Positions 6,301 to 12,536 of a stretch of 12,878 bases of DNA are shown here, piece by piece (the first letter of the stretch is position 1; the number at the start of each line of letters is the position of its first letter). Location: the NCBI GenBank assembly GCA_947440875.1, contig CANETG010000051.1:1-12878 (forward strand), given 5' to 3'. Both the position numbers and the translations under genes were made by a program. The DNA is from Bacteriovoracaceae bacterium. GTDB lineage: Bacteria; Bdellovibrionota; Bacteriovoracia; Bacteriovoracales; Bacteriovoracaceae. The notes under the pieces are model-generated. The model was not told the origin of the DNA. It saw only the letters and a program-made list of their open reading frames with translations, and did no database searches.

Positions 6301-7613
6301 CCAGTTATAATTGTCGTACGAGTCGTTGTCTTTAGTTCAGATTGCTGGTTATTCGTCTGGATGTCTCTGGCGGCGAGATTCCCCGAATCATATTTATTCG
6401 TTGGGATGGGTGCCTCGCGGTTACCAGGTTTTCCACCACCCGGCTGAAAGTTCGCCGGAGGCGCAGGTGGTGCCGGTGGAGCAAATACCGAACCACTCCC
6501 CGGATTTAAAACCGGAGTATTTTTCGTCACAACTGGCGGCGCCGCAGTTTCATTCACAACAGATTTGCCGGTATTGTTGTCTACCGTCGCAACGAGAATT
6601 TTTCCTTCACCCGTAATTTCTACGTTTTTTGGGGGAACGTAATCGCCGGTTGTTGAAACAGAACCCACGCTCCCTGGGGGAATAAATGTATTTGTCATGG
6701 AATCAAACACCGAGCCCGGCGGAGGAGCAATGATCACTCCGGACTCCACGTGAAGGAAAGCCCCATTGGTTGGCTTGATCGAATCCCCTTTCACAAATCC
6801 TTCGGCGGATTGTGGAGCTGGGTCCGGAGCTTTGGCACCGGATCTAGCAAGCTCCGTGTTAAGCGCGGATGTATTGTTACTGACTGATTCACCAGAAAGC
6901 CCTGGGGGAACGATGGATTTTTCAGGAGGCTTGCTTCCAGAATTCCCGGGAGATCTGTCTGCATCAAACGTTTCGTTTTTCTCAAGCGCTTCACGCTGAC
7001 CAATATTGAGGACTGCTGGTACCGTCGGAAGAGGATGGATTTTATCCGCCACTGAGAACTCACCGGGCTGGATATTCACACCACGATCAACGATCTCTTC
7101 GAGACGACTGGTATTCACCTCGCCGCGGTTTTCGAGCTTGTTAAATGAAATCGCACCTTCAAATAAAACAGTGGAAGTCGTCTGACCGTTGGTAGAAATT
7201 AAAAAGTCCGTTCCGCGTACACCCATGACTGCGTTGGCGGTTTTAATGAAGAGCTTCGATTTATTGCGATCAACTTGAAGGTAATCTTTGGTAACCTGAG
7301 AGCGGATTTTTCCTTTCACGAGATCAATCACACCAGAATCTTTATCGCTAAATTTCTCAATTTTCATCTCGGACTCAGGACCAATATTCATTTGAGACTT
7401 ATCGATGAACACGAGTTTCACGAAACTTTTTTCTGCCGTTTTCACGACGGACCCCTCTTCTACCCAGTCTTCCACTTTGAGCTTAACTGTCTTTCCGAGA
7501 GTTAAGGCATCAACGTCACCTTTCAGAAGTTTGACGATCGCGACTTTTTTCTGGGCCCACGCCGTGGAGGTAAGTAGCAACGTAAGAAGCAGAAAAGAGG
7601 TGAGATTTTTCAT
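6294..7613 (-). CDS. Exported FecR-domain protein with Pro-rich C-terminal tail
   Basis: A 439-residue periplasmic or surface protein. The signal peptide is cleaved around AWA|QKK (20/21). Residues ~25-185 form a FecR-type beta domain: LLKGDVDALTLGK, WVEEGSVVKT, FIDKSQMNIGPES, then the hallmark TANAVMGVRGTDF (125-137) and VLFEGAISF. The remaining ~250 residues are low complexity, rich in Pro, Gly, Ser, Asn and Thr, with recurring PPG units (VPPGLSG at 235, PPPGSVFD at 297, IPPGSVGS at 311) and APPAPPAPP near 378. Unlike FecR itself there is no cytoplasmic anti-sigma segment and no internal membrane helix, and no sigma factor is adjacent, so a role in sigma control is unlikely. It is the first gene of an operon with the TPR-barrel protein. 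AAGGA 6 bases before the ATG supports the start, and a good sigma70 promoter lies ~38 bp upstream. Confidence 0.85.
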   Translation of the reverse strand: MKNLTSFLLLTLLLTSTAWAQKKVAIVKLLKGDVDALTLGKTVKLKVEDWVEEGSVVKTAEKSFVKLVFIDKSQMNIGPESEMKIEKFSDKDSGVIDLVKGKIRSQVTKDYLQVDRNKSKLFIKTANAVMGVRGTDFLISTNGQTTSTVLFEGAISFNKLENRGEVNTSRLEEIVDRGVNIQPGEFSVADKIHPLPTVPAVLNIGQREALEKNETFDADRSPGNSGSKPPEKSIVPPGLSGESVSNNTSALNTELARSGAKAPDPAPQSAEGFVKGDSIKPTNGAFLHVESGVIIAPPPGSVFDSMTNTFIPPGSVGSVSTTGDYVPPKNVEITGEGKILVATVDNNTGKSVVNETAAPPVVTKNTPVLNPGSGSVFAPPAPPAPPANFQPGGGKPGNREAPIPTNKYDSGNLAARDIQTNNQQSELKTTTRTTIITGP

Positions 7614-7650
7614 AAATGATCCTTATCCAGAAGCCGGTTGACTCTCAAAC

Positions 7651-7678
7651 ATTATACGCCTACCCGGAAACCACTCAA
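7651..7678 (-). promoter_or_regulatory. Sigma70-type promoter of the FecR/TPR-barrel operon
   Basis: On the minus strand TTGAGT (7673-7678, 4 of 6) is followed by a 16-base spacer and a perfect TATAAT (7651-7656). Transcription should start near 7644, giving a ~30-base leader with AAGGA before the ATG at 7613. This is the best promoter match in the window. Confidence 0.7.
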
Positions 7679-7713
7679 TTCAAGGAAAATGTGGAACTCA
7701 ATGCCGGGTAAGC
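7658..7713. repeat. Inverted repeat flanking the FecR -35 element
   Basis: GCCTACCCGG (7658-7667) and CCGGGTAAGC (7704-7713) are inverted copies with 9 of 10 matches and 36 bp between them. The left arm lies in the spacer of the FecR promoter and the right arm just upstream of it. This could be a two-site operator; no regulator is identified. Confidence 0.35.
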
Positions 7714-7740
7714 ATCTAGAAAGTCATTATGAGTCAGTAA

Positions 7741-7801
7741 ATTTTCTGGGAATCTGAACGAGTTTTGATGTCCTCGAATTCTATTTTCCTCCCAGTAAAA
7801 T
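7741..7801 (+). repeat. 11-bp inverted repeat, potential hairpin A
   Basis: ATTTT plus CTGGGA (7741-7751) pairs with TCCCAG (7790-7795) and AAAAT (7797-7801), with one bulged T. Inside, CGAG and CTCG can form a second short stem. No T-run follows on either strand, so it is not an intrinsic terminator. It may belong to a structured leader or small RNA. Confidence 0.45.
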
Positions 7802-7829
7802 CAAATTGATATGAATTAGGGTGCCACGG

Positions 7830-7867
7830 ATTGGAGGTTTTTTTGATCTCTATCAATAAAATCCAAT
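7830..7867 (+). repeat. Imperfect 15-bp hairpin B
   Basis: ATTGGA (7830-7835) pairs with TCCAAT (7862-7867). After a GG bulge, TTTT pairs with AAAA; after one T-T mismatch, TTGAT pairs with ATCAA around a CTCT loop. The 38-base element is almost fully self-complementary. Confidence 0.5.
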
Positions 7868-7870
7868 TAG

Positions 7871-7908
7871 ATAACTCGAAACAGTTTTACTTTCAAAACT
7901 TAAGTTAT
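7871..7908 (+). repeat. Nested hairpin C
   Basis: The outer arms ATAACT (7871-7876) and AGTTAT (7903-7908) enclose the inner arms AGTTTT (7883-7888) and AAAACT (7895-7900) with a six-base loop. It starts three bases after hairpin B, so the two probably act as a tandem structure. The right side also contains the palindrome AACTTAAGTT. Confidence 0.45.
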
Positions 7909-7987
7909 GTCTCTGAAAATATAGGTAAAGTTTGCCTCTTAATACGACGAAATATGAATGCGAGTTCGTGCCCTGGCCTATTCTAAT

Positions 7988-8022
7988 TATAAGAAAAGTA
8001 AAAAAACCTCCGGGAGTTTTTT
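7988..8022 (+). promoter_or_regulatory. Putative -10 element and ribosome-site hairpin before the lipoprotein gene
   Basis: TATAAG (7988-7993) is 5 of 6 to the -10 consensus but has no clear -35. From it, transcription would start near 8000. The next bases are A6 (8001-8006), CCTCC (8007-8011), GGGAG (8012-8016) and T6 (8017-8022), then the GTG start. GGGAG is the Shine-Dalgarno sequence, 6 bases before GTG. CCTCC copies the anti-Shine-Dalgarno core of 16S rRNA. CTC/GAG plus A6/T6 can fold into a hairpin that hides the ribosome site, so translation may be controlled. Confidence 0.45.
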
Positions 8023-10188
8023 GTGAAAGCGACTTCAACACTTCTCTTTATTGTCATCGCCGCATTTTGTTTCACTTCCTGTGGAGCAAAGAAAACTTCT
8101 GCGACATTTGAAGTGAGTACCTCTGCACTGAATGTGAGCAATACTTCTTACAACGGCGGATTGGTGATCATGGGCTCCAGTGATTTGGGATCATTTACCA
8201 TTCCTATTCCAAAAAACTATTCTGGTTCCGGTGGTTCCGGCGATAAGGTAACACTCGATCTTCCAAGGGCCTCCTGGACTTTCTCAGCAATCGGCTGGGA
8301 TGGTAATATTTTCGAGGGAAATTCGAAATGCGGATCTCAAACAGTCGATCTCAATAGTGATGAGCAGACAGTAAATCTCCAAATTAACCCCGCCAAATGC
8401 GAAACTCAAGCTGATGTGTTTGGAAGTAGCATCTACCGCTCAGGAGATGCATTCCTCAATTTTGAGATCATCACATGTGGTTGGCTTTATGAAGCAGACG
8501 GACAAACTCCAGTCAGCAACGAAACAGGGAACTCTTTTTGTAACTCAACTTCTTATGTCGATGGCAAATACAAGAACTGGGCGAAATCTGTGAAGGTCGA
8601 AGTTCCGAAGTCGATCAACGGAGTAAACTCTCCTGGAATCCAAAGGTGCTTGGCTAGTGGGAGCGACGGTTTATTCACAAGTCCATTTAAATTACCCTCA
8701 AAAGGTGTTCCTTTTGTCATCACTCTCTACAATCAGACCGGTTGTTTAAGCGAAGACAACGTCATATCCAAATTCGAGTTCTCAGGCGGCTTTGACACAG
8801 TCAACTCAGACTTCGATTCAGTGTTAAATAAAGATTCATATGCAATGCGACTCTTTCTTCCTTCTTACGATATCAGACGAGGATATTCGAGTTTCGAAAA
8901 ACCGAATCCAATCCTTTGTAACGGGAGTCCCTGCTTGTCCCCGCCGACAGTAATCCCTCTAGGAAAAGATAGATTCATTCGATCGGGAAGTGAATTTGTT
9001 GTGACCGCAACTCCTACGGTCAATCAGTCGTGTAATAAGTTAACTGGAGTAACAAGCTCTGTAGTATCTGGGAACCCTGCAATCCAACCAGCTCCGACTC
9101 TTGCAAATATTCGAAGCAATTGTGAAATGAAGAATGGTCAGATGATTCTCAGGCTGGAGTTTACTTCTTTGAACGGGACTAATCCGCAGCTCGATTTAAC
9201 TTTTGATGGAGGGTCAGCGATTAGTCTCACCCTTGCCACAAACAACTCCTACGATGCATTTCAACTCGGATTTGAAACAATTGGGTTCCAAGTTTTCCCC
9301 GCTCCGAATGCTAATGTGAGAGATTCCTTCCGTGCATTTTTTGACAACCCGGAGGAATCAGGACTTTTGACTCAGGTCAGAGAGCTTCTCGGTCCAGAAG
9401 GCGCTGGGGGCGTTCTTGGTCCAGGGCTTACCTGCTCTACTGCGCAGGCAGTAAAATTCGTGACGTTCCAGGATGAGGGAGTCAAAAAGACTTACAAAGT
9501 CGAAATCAGTGATGCTGGGGAGACACCCAAAGTCTCCGCGTTTCAAGCAGATGCAGCAGTTCCAGAGAATGACTCCTTTGATAAAAAAATAAGTATTTCT
9601 CGGAAAATCGGATCAAATAATTTCCTGCCCGAGATGTCTCTTCATTTCAATTGCTACTACAGCGTCGGGCGATTCCAGTCATTCAAAGATAAAGATGGGA
9701 AGATTGAGAAAAGGCTTCTTGAGTGGAACACACAAAGCCCATCTACCTCAAGAGTGAAAGAAATTAGGTATGAGGAAGAAAAAACAAATGGAGTCGTCGA
9801 TCGTACGATTTCTAACGTTCGTTACGTCTGGTCACCCAATGATGCGCTAAAGGTTTATGCCCGAACCTACTCTCTAGAGACCGAAAGAAATGGAGATAAG
9901 TTCGACTACCATGCTTGGACTTCTCAGCTAAATGTCAGCAGTGGTTCCCCTGGATTTAGGTACTTGTCGGGTACTGCCAGCTCCACCAATACCATCCTGG
10001 ATCCATCAGGAGAGACAACTCTATTCACAAGTGCGCAGTCCACGCCCACAAATTTATGCATCCCAAAAGATGCTTTTGAAGCTACTGGTACTTGTTCTAA
10101 TTTGCCGACAACATTTGTAACCGATCCAAATTCTGCTCCCGGAGCTGTTCCATCTTCAACAGTCCAAACTTTATTCAATGCCCTCTAA
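8023..10188 (+). CDS. Large Cys-rich lipoprotein of unknown function, 721 aa
   Basis: The gene starts with GTG; GGGAG 6 bases upstream and the signal peptide directly at the start support it. The signal (MKATSTLLFIVIAAFCFTSC) ends in a lipobox with lipidated Cys20. I do not recognise the function. Residues ~27-130 look like a beta-sandwich (FEVSTSALNVS, LVIMGSSDLGSFTI, VTLDLPRASWTFSAIGWDG, SKCGSQTVDL). The rest is rich in Ser, Asn, Thr and Gly, with short beta-like segments and no membrane helix after the signal. The mature protein has 14 Cys besides Cys20, an even number that suggests disulfides and an extracytoplasmic location. A more charged segment (about 560-620, RLLEWNTQ to VRYVWSPND) may be a separate domain. 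It lies 62 bp upstream of the transglutaminase-like gene on the same strand, so the two are probably co-transcribed and may act together at the cell surface. Confidence 0.8.
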   Translation: MKATSTLLFIVIAAFCFTSCGAKKTSATFEVSTSALNVSNTSYNGGLVIMGSSDLGSFTIPIPKNYSGSGGSGDKVTLDLPRASWTFSAIGWDGNIFEGNSKCGSQTVDLNSDEQTVNLQINPAKCETQADVFGSSIYRSGDAFLNFEIITCGWLYEADGQTPVSNETGNSFCNSTSYVDGKYKNWAKSVKVEVPKSINGVNSPGIQRCLASGSDGLFTSPFKLPSKGVPFVITLYNQTGCLSEDNVISKFEFSGGFDTVNSDFDSVLNKDSYAMRLFLPSYDIRRGYSSFEKPNPILCNGSPCLSPPTVIPLGKDRFIRSGSEFVVTATPTVNQSCNKLTGVTSSVVSGNPAIQPAPTLANIRSNCEMKNGQMILRLEFTSLNGTNPQLDLTFDGGSAISLTLATNNSYDAFQLGFETIGFQVFPAPNANVRDSFRAFFDNPEESGLLTQVRELLGPEGAGGVLGPGLTCSTAQAVKFVTFQDEGVKKTYKVEISDAGETPKVSAFQADAAVPENDSFDKKISISRKIGSNNFLPEMSLHFNCYYSVGRFQSFKDKDGKIEKRLLEWNTQSPSTSRVKEIRYEEEKTNGVVDRTISNVRYVWSPNDALKVYARTYSLETERNGDKFDYHAWTSQLNVSSGSPGFRYLSGTASSTNTILDPSGETTLFTSAQSTPTNLCIPKDAFEATGTCSNLPTTFVTDPNSAPGAVPSSTVQTLFNAL

Positions 10189-10203
10189 AGTTAACCTTTT
10201 CAA

Positions 10204-10221
10204 ACGCGCTGCACTGCGCGT
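10204..10221 (+). repeat. GC-rich hairpin after the lipoprotein gene
   Basis: ACGCGC (10204-10209) pairs perfectly with GCGCGT (10216-10221) around a TGCACT loop, 15 bp after the stop codon. No T-run follows (the next bases are AAAACCCCC), so it is at best a partial or Rho-dependent termination or mRNA-stability element. Confidence 0.45.
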
Positions 10222-10223
10222 AA

Positions 10224-10248
10224 AACCCCCGACTCATCCCCGGGGGTT
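10224..10248 (+). promoter_or_regulatory. Hairpin containing the ribosome site of the transglutaminase-like gene
   Basis: AACCCCC (10224-10230) can pair with GGGGGTT (10242-10248) around an 11-base loop. The GGGGG arm is the only Shine-Dalgarno-like sequence before the ATG, 4 bases away, so folding would block initiation. The CCCC at 10238-10241 offers a second, competing partner. Confidence 0.4.
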
Positions 10249-10250
10249 CT

Positions 10251-11336
10251 ATGCTTTTAAGCCGTCTCATTACGGTTCTCTTCTTTTTGTGTGCTGCTTT
10301 GTCTTTGAAAGCGGCAGTCGCCGTTGATGTGCTCGAAGCGTGGCAGGGATTTTCTTCTCCCGATATCTTGAGTTCGGGGTTTACTCACTCTTACTATTCT
10401 CTTCCGCAGGAAGGATCGACTGATTATAACGGACCTCGTTTTTGGTCAGCTGACTACTGGCCTTCCAAAGTTGGTGGGATTAATCATCGCTGGTACTCAT
10501 CACGCCCCGCTGGTTTCAGAACGAATTCTCCCAAAAGAAATGAAGTTCTCCGGATGAACTCGAATCAATTGGCGGCCCTGGCCCCGAGCGAGAAATACGA
10601 CATCCTCATGGGGCGCTATGATTACCCCTTAAAAAAACAGGTCGCCGCCTCCGTTTCTGAGACCGCTCAGGACTGGGAAGGGATTTGTCACGGATGGGTC
10701 GTCGCAGCTCTTCATCACTCTGAACCCACTCCGAAATATTTAACGAACTCCGACGGTGTGGTGGTTCCTTTCGGTTCTTCCGACATCAAAGCTCTCATCA
10801 CGTATTACTACGCCATCGATCAAGGCAATGCGCCGACGGTTGGTCGTCGGTGTAATTTCGGTCAATGGACCGGCGGAGAAACTGATTGCGATCAAGACCT
10901 CAACGCCGGGGCATTCCATATCATCATCGCCAACAGAATTGGTCTTGCCCGTCAGGGACTCATCATGGACGTCGAGCGCCTAGACCAAGTCTGGAACCAG
11001 CCCGTCATTGCTTATAGTTCAAAGGTGACCGCGGAGTTTACTCCGGGCAGAGACGCTGCTCGCGGCACGGTTCGTGAGTTTCGCCTCACGACTCAGGTTT
11101 GGTACGTGAATGAAACTGAAAATAATTGGGAGCGCGTTCAGGGTACAGCTCTTCAAAAATTTGATACGAAGGTTCTTCAGTACAGGATTGAGCTTAACCG
11201 AAATGATGAAATCATCGGCGGCACTTGGGAATCCAAAGAGCGTCCAGATTTTATTTGGCACAAAGAAAAAGCACAGAGATTTGACGGCTACTTCTTCCGG
11301 CTCTCCACACTTCTTAATGACGATAGTTTCGAATAG
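10251..11336 (+). CDS. Secreted transglutaminase-elicitor-like (papain-fold) protein, 361 aa
   Basis: An exported protein: residues 1-22 are a Sec signal peptide with probable cleavage around LKAA|VAV. The centre carries DWEGICHGWVVAA (141-153), with Cys146 as the likely nucleophile. It is followed by SDIKALITYYYAID, CNFGQW and, at 219-250, AGAFHIIIANRIG (His223) and MDVERLDQVWNQP (Asp240 or Asp245). A Cys...His...Asp order with CHGW matches the transglutaminase fold. The overall pattern (SADYWPS, GINHRW, SEKYD before the Cys) recalls the family called transglutaminase elicitor, known from Phytophthora GP42 and some bacteria. Such enzymes cross-link or hydrolyse Gln side chains; the actual reaction here is unknown. 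Two further Cys (201, 213) may form a disulfide. It follows the Cys-rich lipoprotein by 62 bp and ends 7 bp from a convergent gene. The family call is from memory of motifs, not a search. Confidence 0.72.
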   Translation: MLLSRLITVLFFLCAALSLKAAVAVDVLEAWQGFSSPDILSSGFTHSYYSLPQEGSTDYNGPRFWSADYWPSKVGGINHRWYSSRPAGFRTNSPKRNEVLRMNSNQLAALAPSEKYDILMGRYDYPLKKQVAASVSETAQDWEGICHGWVVAALHHSEPTPKYLTNSDGVVVPFGSSDIKALITYYYAIDQGNAPTVGRRCNFGQWTGGETDCDQDLNAGAFHIIIANRIGLARQGLIMDVERLDQVWNQPVIAYSSKVTAEFTPGRDAARGTVREFRLTTQVWYVNETENNWERVQGTALQKFDTKVLQYRIELNRNDEIIGGTWESKERPDFIWHKEKAQRFDGYFFRLSTLLNDDSFE

Positions 11337-11343
11337 AAATGTA

Positions 11344-11721
11344 TTAAGAACAGAAGCCCGTGCGTTTCATGTTCTTGATGAAGTCCTGGGCCTTTTTCTT
11401 GCTTGAGAGAAGCCAGCTGACCCAACGATCTTCCCCACGGAACAAAGTGATGAGGGTCGTTTTCGCCTTTTTCTCGTAGCGAAGAACGCAGCGTCTGGCG
11501 ATGATCTTCTCGTCGCAAAGACCCTCTTCCTGGAGATTGATCATTTCTGAGTATATCGCATCCGCCGTCGTATCTTTTAAAGACATCTTTGAATGAATCG
11601 TATTCCCACTCACAAACTCTACGACTCTGAGTCCGATGGACTGGCCCATTCGGACATCGCAGAATTCTGCGCGAGCCTGCGCACTTCCTAAAACCAATAG
11701 TAAAAGAACCAAGAACTTCAT
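11344..11721 (-). CDS. Small exported protein with four cysteines, 125 aa
   Basis: A clear Sec signal peptide (MKFLVLLLLVLGSAQARA) is followed by EFCDVRMGQS. The mature ~107-residue protein has exactly four Cys (21, 69, 78, 124), which could make two disulfides and fit a small periplasmic or secreted protein. The family is not recognised. Its middle (ADAIYSEMINLQEEGLCDEK) looks helical. GGGA 5 bases before the ATG is a modest ribosome site. It stands alone on the minus strand, 140 bp downstream of dedA, and its stop lies 7 bp from the stop of the convergent transglutaminase-like gene. Confidence 0.75.
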   Translation of the reverse strand: MKFLVLLLLVLGSAQARAEFCDVRMGQSIGLRVVEFVSGNTIHSKMSLKDTTADAIYSEMINLQEEGLCDEKIIARRCVLRYEKKAKTTLITLFRGEDRWVSWLLSSKKKAQDFIKNMKRTGFCS

Positions 11722-11780
11722 CGGTGTCCCGTTTGTTAATCTTCCCCATACTAGAGGAAATACCGATTCCCTTAAAGAAA

Positions 11781-11819
11781 AAGGAGGTTAGGGTGCAGAG
11801 ATTACCGGCCCCTGTCTAA
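11781..11819 (+). other. Strong ribosome site with an 8-codon micro-ORF
   Basis: AAGGAGG (11781-11787) is a near-perfect Shine-Dalgarno sequence, 5 bases before GTG (11793). The frame reads only eight codons (fMet-QRLPAPV) to tandem stops TAA-TGA. It lies alone between two minus-strand genes. It may be a chance match, a leader peptide, or the stub of a gene lost by deletion. No plus-strand gene follows that it could control. Confidence 0.2.
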
Positions 11820-11861
11820 TGAATCGACAGTCTCAAGAGTTAAGAAGGGTTACGGGTAAAG

Positions 11862-12509
11862 CTAAGCAGTCCGAGGCTTCAACCGCGACTTCACCCATGG
11901 AATGATCGCGGGAAGGATCGACACAAAAATCACACCAAAAATAATGATGTGGAAATTTCTTTTCACCACCGGAAGGTTACCAAAGAAGTAACCCGCGAGG
12001 ATGAAAGTGAAAACCCAGAGGATGGCACCGATAACATTGTAGGAGAGAAATTTTTTGTAATCCATTGATCCGACTCCCGCAACGAAAGGAGCAAATGTTC
12101 TGGCGAAGGGTGCGAACCGTGCAGCAATAATCGTGAAGGATCCCCATTTCGCATAGAAAGCTTGAGTGTCTTCCAGATGTTTTTTCTGAAAGAAGCGACT
12201 GTTCTTTTCGAAGACCTTGGTCCCCAATTTTTTTCCAATGTGGTAGTTGACGGTATCACCAATAATTCCCGCAACCGTTAGGGAGAGAAGAAGAACCCAG
12301 AGATTCAGTCCATCTTGAAGGGCCGCCAGCGCTCCCAGAGCAAAAAGAAGTGAGTCCCCTGGAAGAAACGGTGTCACCACAAGTCCCGTTTCGCAGAAAA
12401 TGATGAGAAAAAGAATGACATAAATCCAGGGCCCAAAAAGGGACATCCAGGCGAGTAAGTGTTGGTCCAGATGAAGAATGATATCGATAAATTGTGTCAT
12501 GGCATCCAT
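11862..12509 (-). CDS. dedA: DedA-family membrane protein
   Basis: A 215-residue inner-membrane protein close to E. coli DedA along its whole length. Shared motifs include FIDIILHLDQHL, FCETGLVVTPFLPGDSLLF (38-56), GDTVNYHIG (84-92), ARFAPFARTFAPFVAG (130-145) and AGYFFGNLPVV. The residues shown to be essential in E. coli DedA relatives are present: Glu40, Asp52, Arg131 and Arg137. The family is linked to undecaprenyl-phosphate recycling (flipping the lipid carrier used for peptidoglycan and other envelope polymers) and to membrane-potential homeostasis. The ATG at 12509 matches the E. coli N-terminus (MD...FID). A second ATG three codons on is possible, because neither has a strong Shine-Dalgarno sequence. 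An unknown gene ends 27 bp upstream on the same strand, so the two may share a transcript. Confidence 0.93.
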   Translation of the reverse strand: MDAMTQFIDIILHLDQHLLAWMSLFGPWIYVILFLIIFCETGLVVTPFLPGDSLLFALGALAALQDGLNLWVLLLSLTVAGIIGDTVNYHIGKKLGTKVFEKNSRFFQKKHLEDTQAFYAKWGSFTIIAARFAPFARTFAPFVAGVGSMDYKKFLSYNVIGAILWVFTFILAGYFFGNLPVVKRNFHIIIFGVIFVSILPAIIPWVKSRLKPRTA

Positions 12510-12536
12510 TCTAATGAGAGAGTATTTTTTTGGAAA

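Larger units (their letters stand above)
7614..8022. other. 409-bp divergent intergenic region with several inverted repeats
   Basis: This AT-rich stretch separates the minus-strand FecR operon from the plus-strand lipoprotein operon. I see no convincing protein gene in it. It holds the FecR promoter (7651-7678), an inverted repeat around that promoter, three hairpin-forming repeats (7741-7801, 7830-7867, 7871-7908) and a hairpin that includes the lipoprotein gene's ribosome site. The density of structure suggests a regulated or structured leader RNA or a small RNA on the plus strand. No known riboswitch or RNA family was recognised. Confidence 0.5.

Noticed and set aside
6294..7613. FecR protein as an anti-sigma factor
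   Set aside because: It has a cleaved signal peptide at the very N-terminus, no cytoplasmic domain or internal membrane helix, and no sigma-factor gene nearby.
8001..8022. A6-CCTCC-GGGAG-T6 as an intrinsic terminator
   Set aside because: The GC stem is only three pairs with a minimal loop, the T-run leads straight into the GTG start, and GGGAG is ideally placed as a ribosome site. A translational role fits better.
7853..8041. 62-codon minus-strand frame in the intergenic region, starting with GTG
   Set aside because: It lies across the hairpins and the ribosome site of the lipoprotein gene, has no recognisable domain or signal peptide, and its composition reflects the AT-rich repeats.
11346..11376. 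Inverted repeat AAGAACA/TGTTCTT as a bidirectional terminator between the convergent genes
   Set aside because: The arms are AT-rich with a 17-base loop, lie inside the coding region, and no T-run follows on either strand.
11288..11749. 153-codon minus-strand frame overlapping the small four-Cys protein
   Set aside because: The 125-residue frame has a clear signal peptide and a ribosome site; the longer frame has neither, is Arg/Ser/Gly-rich and runs into the convergent gene, so it is a shadow.
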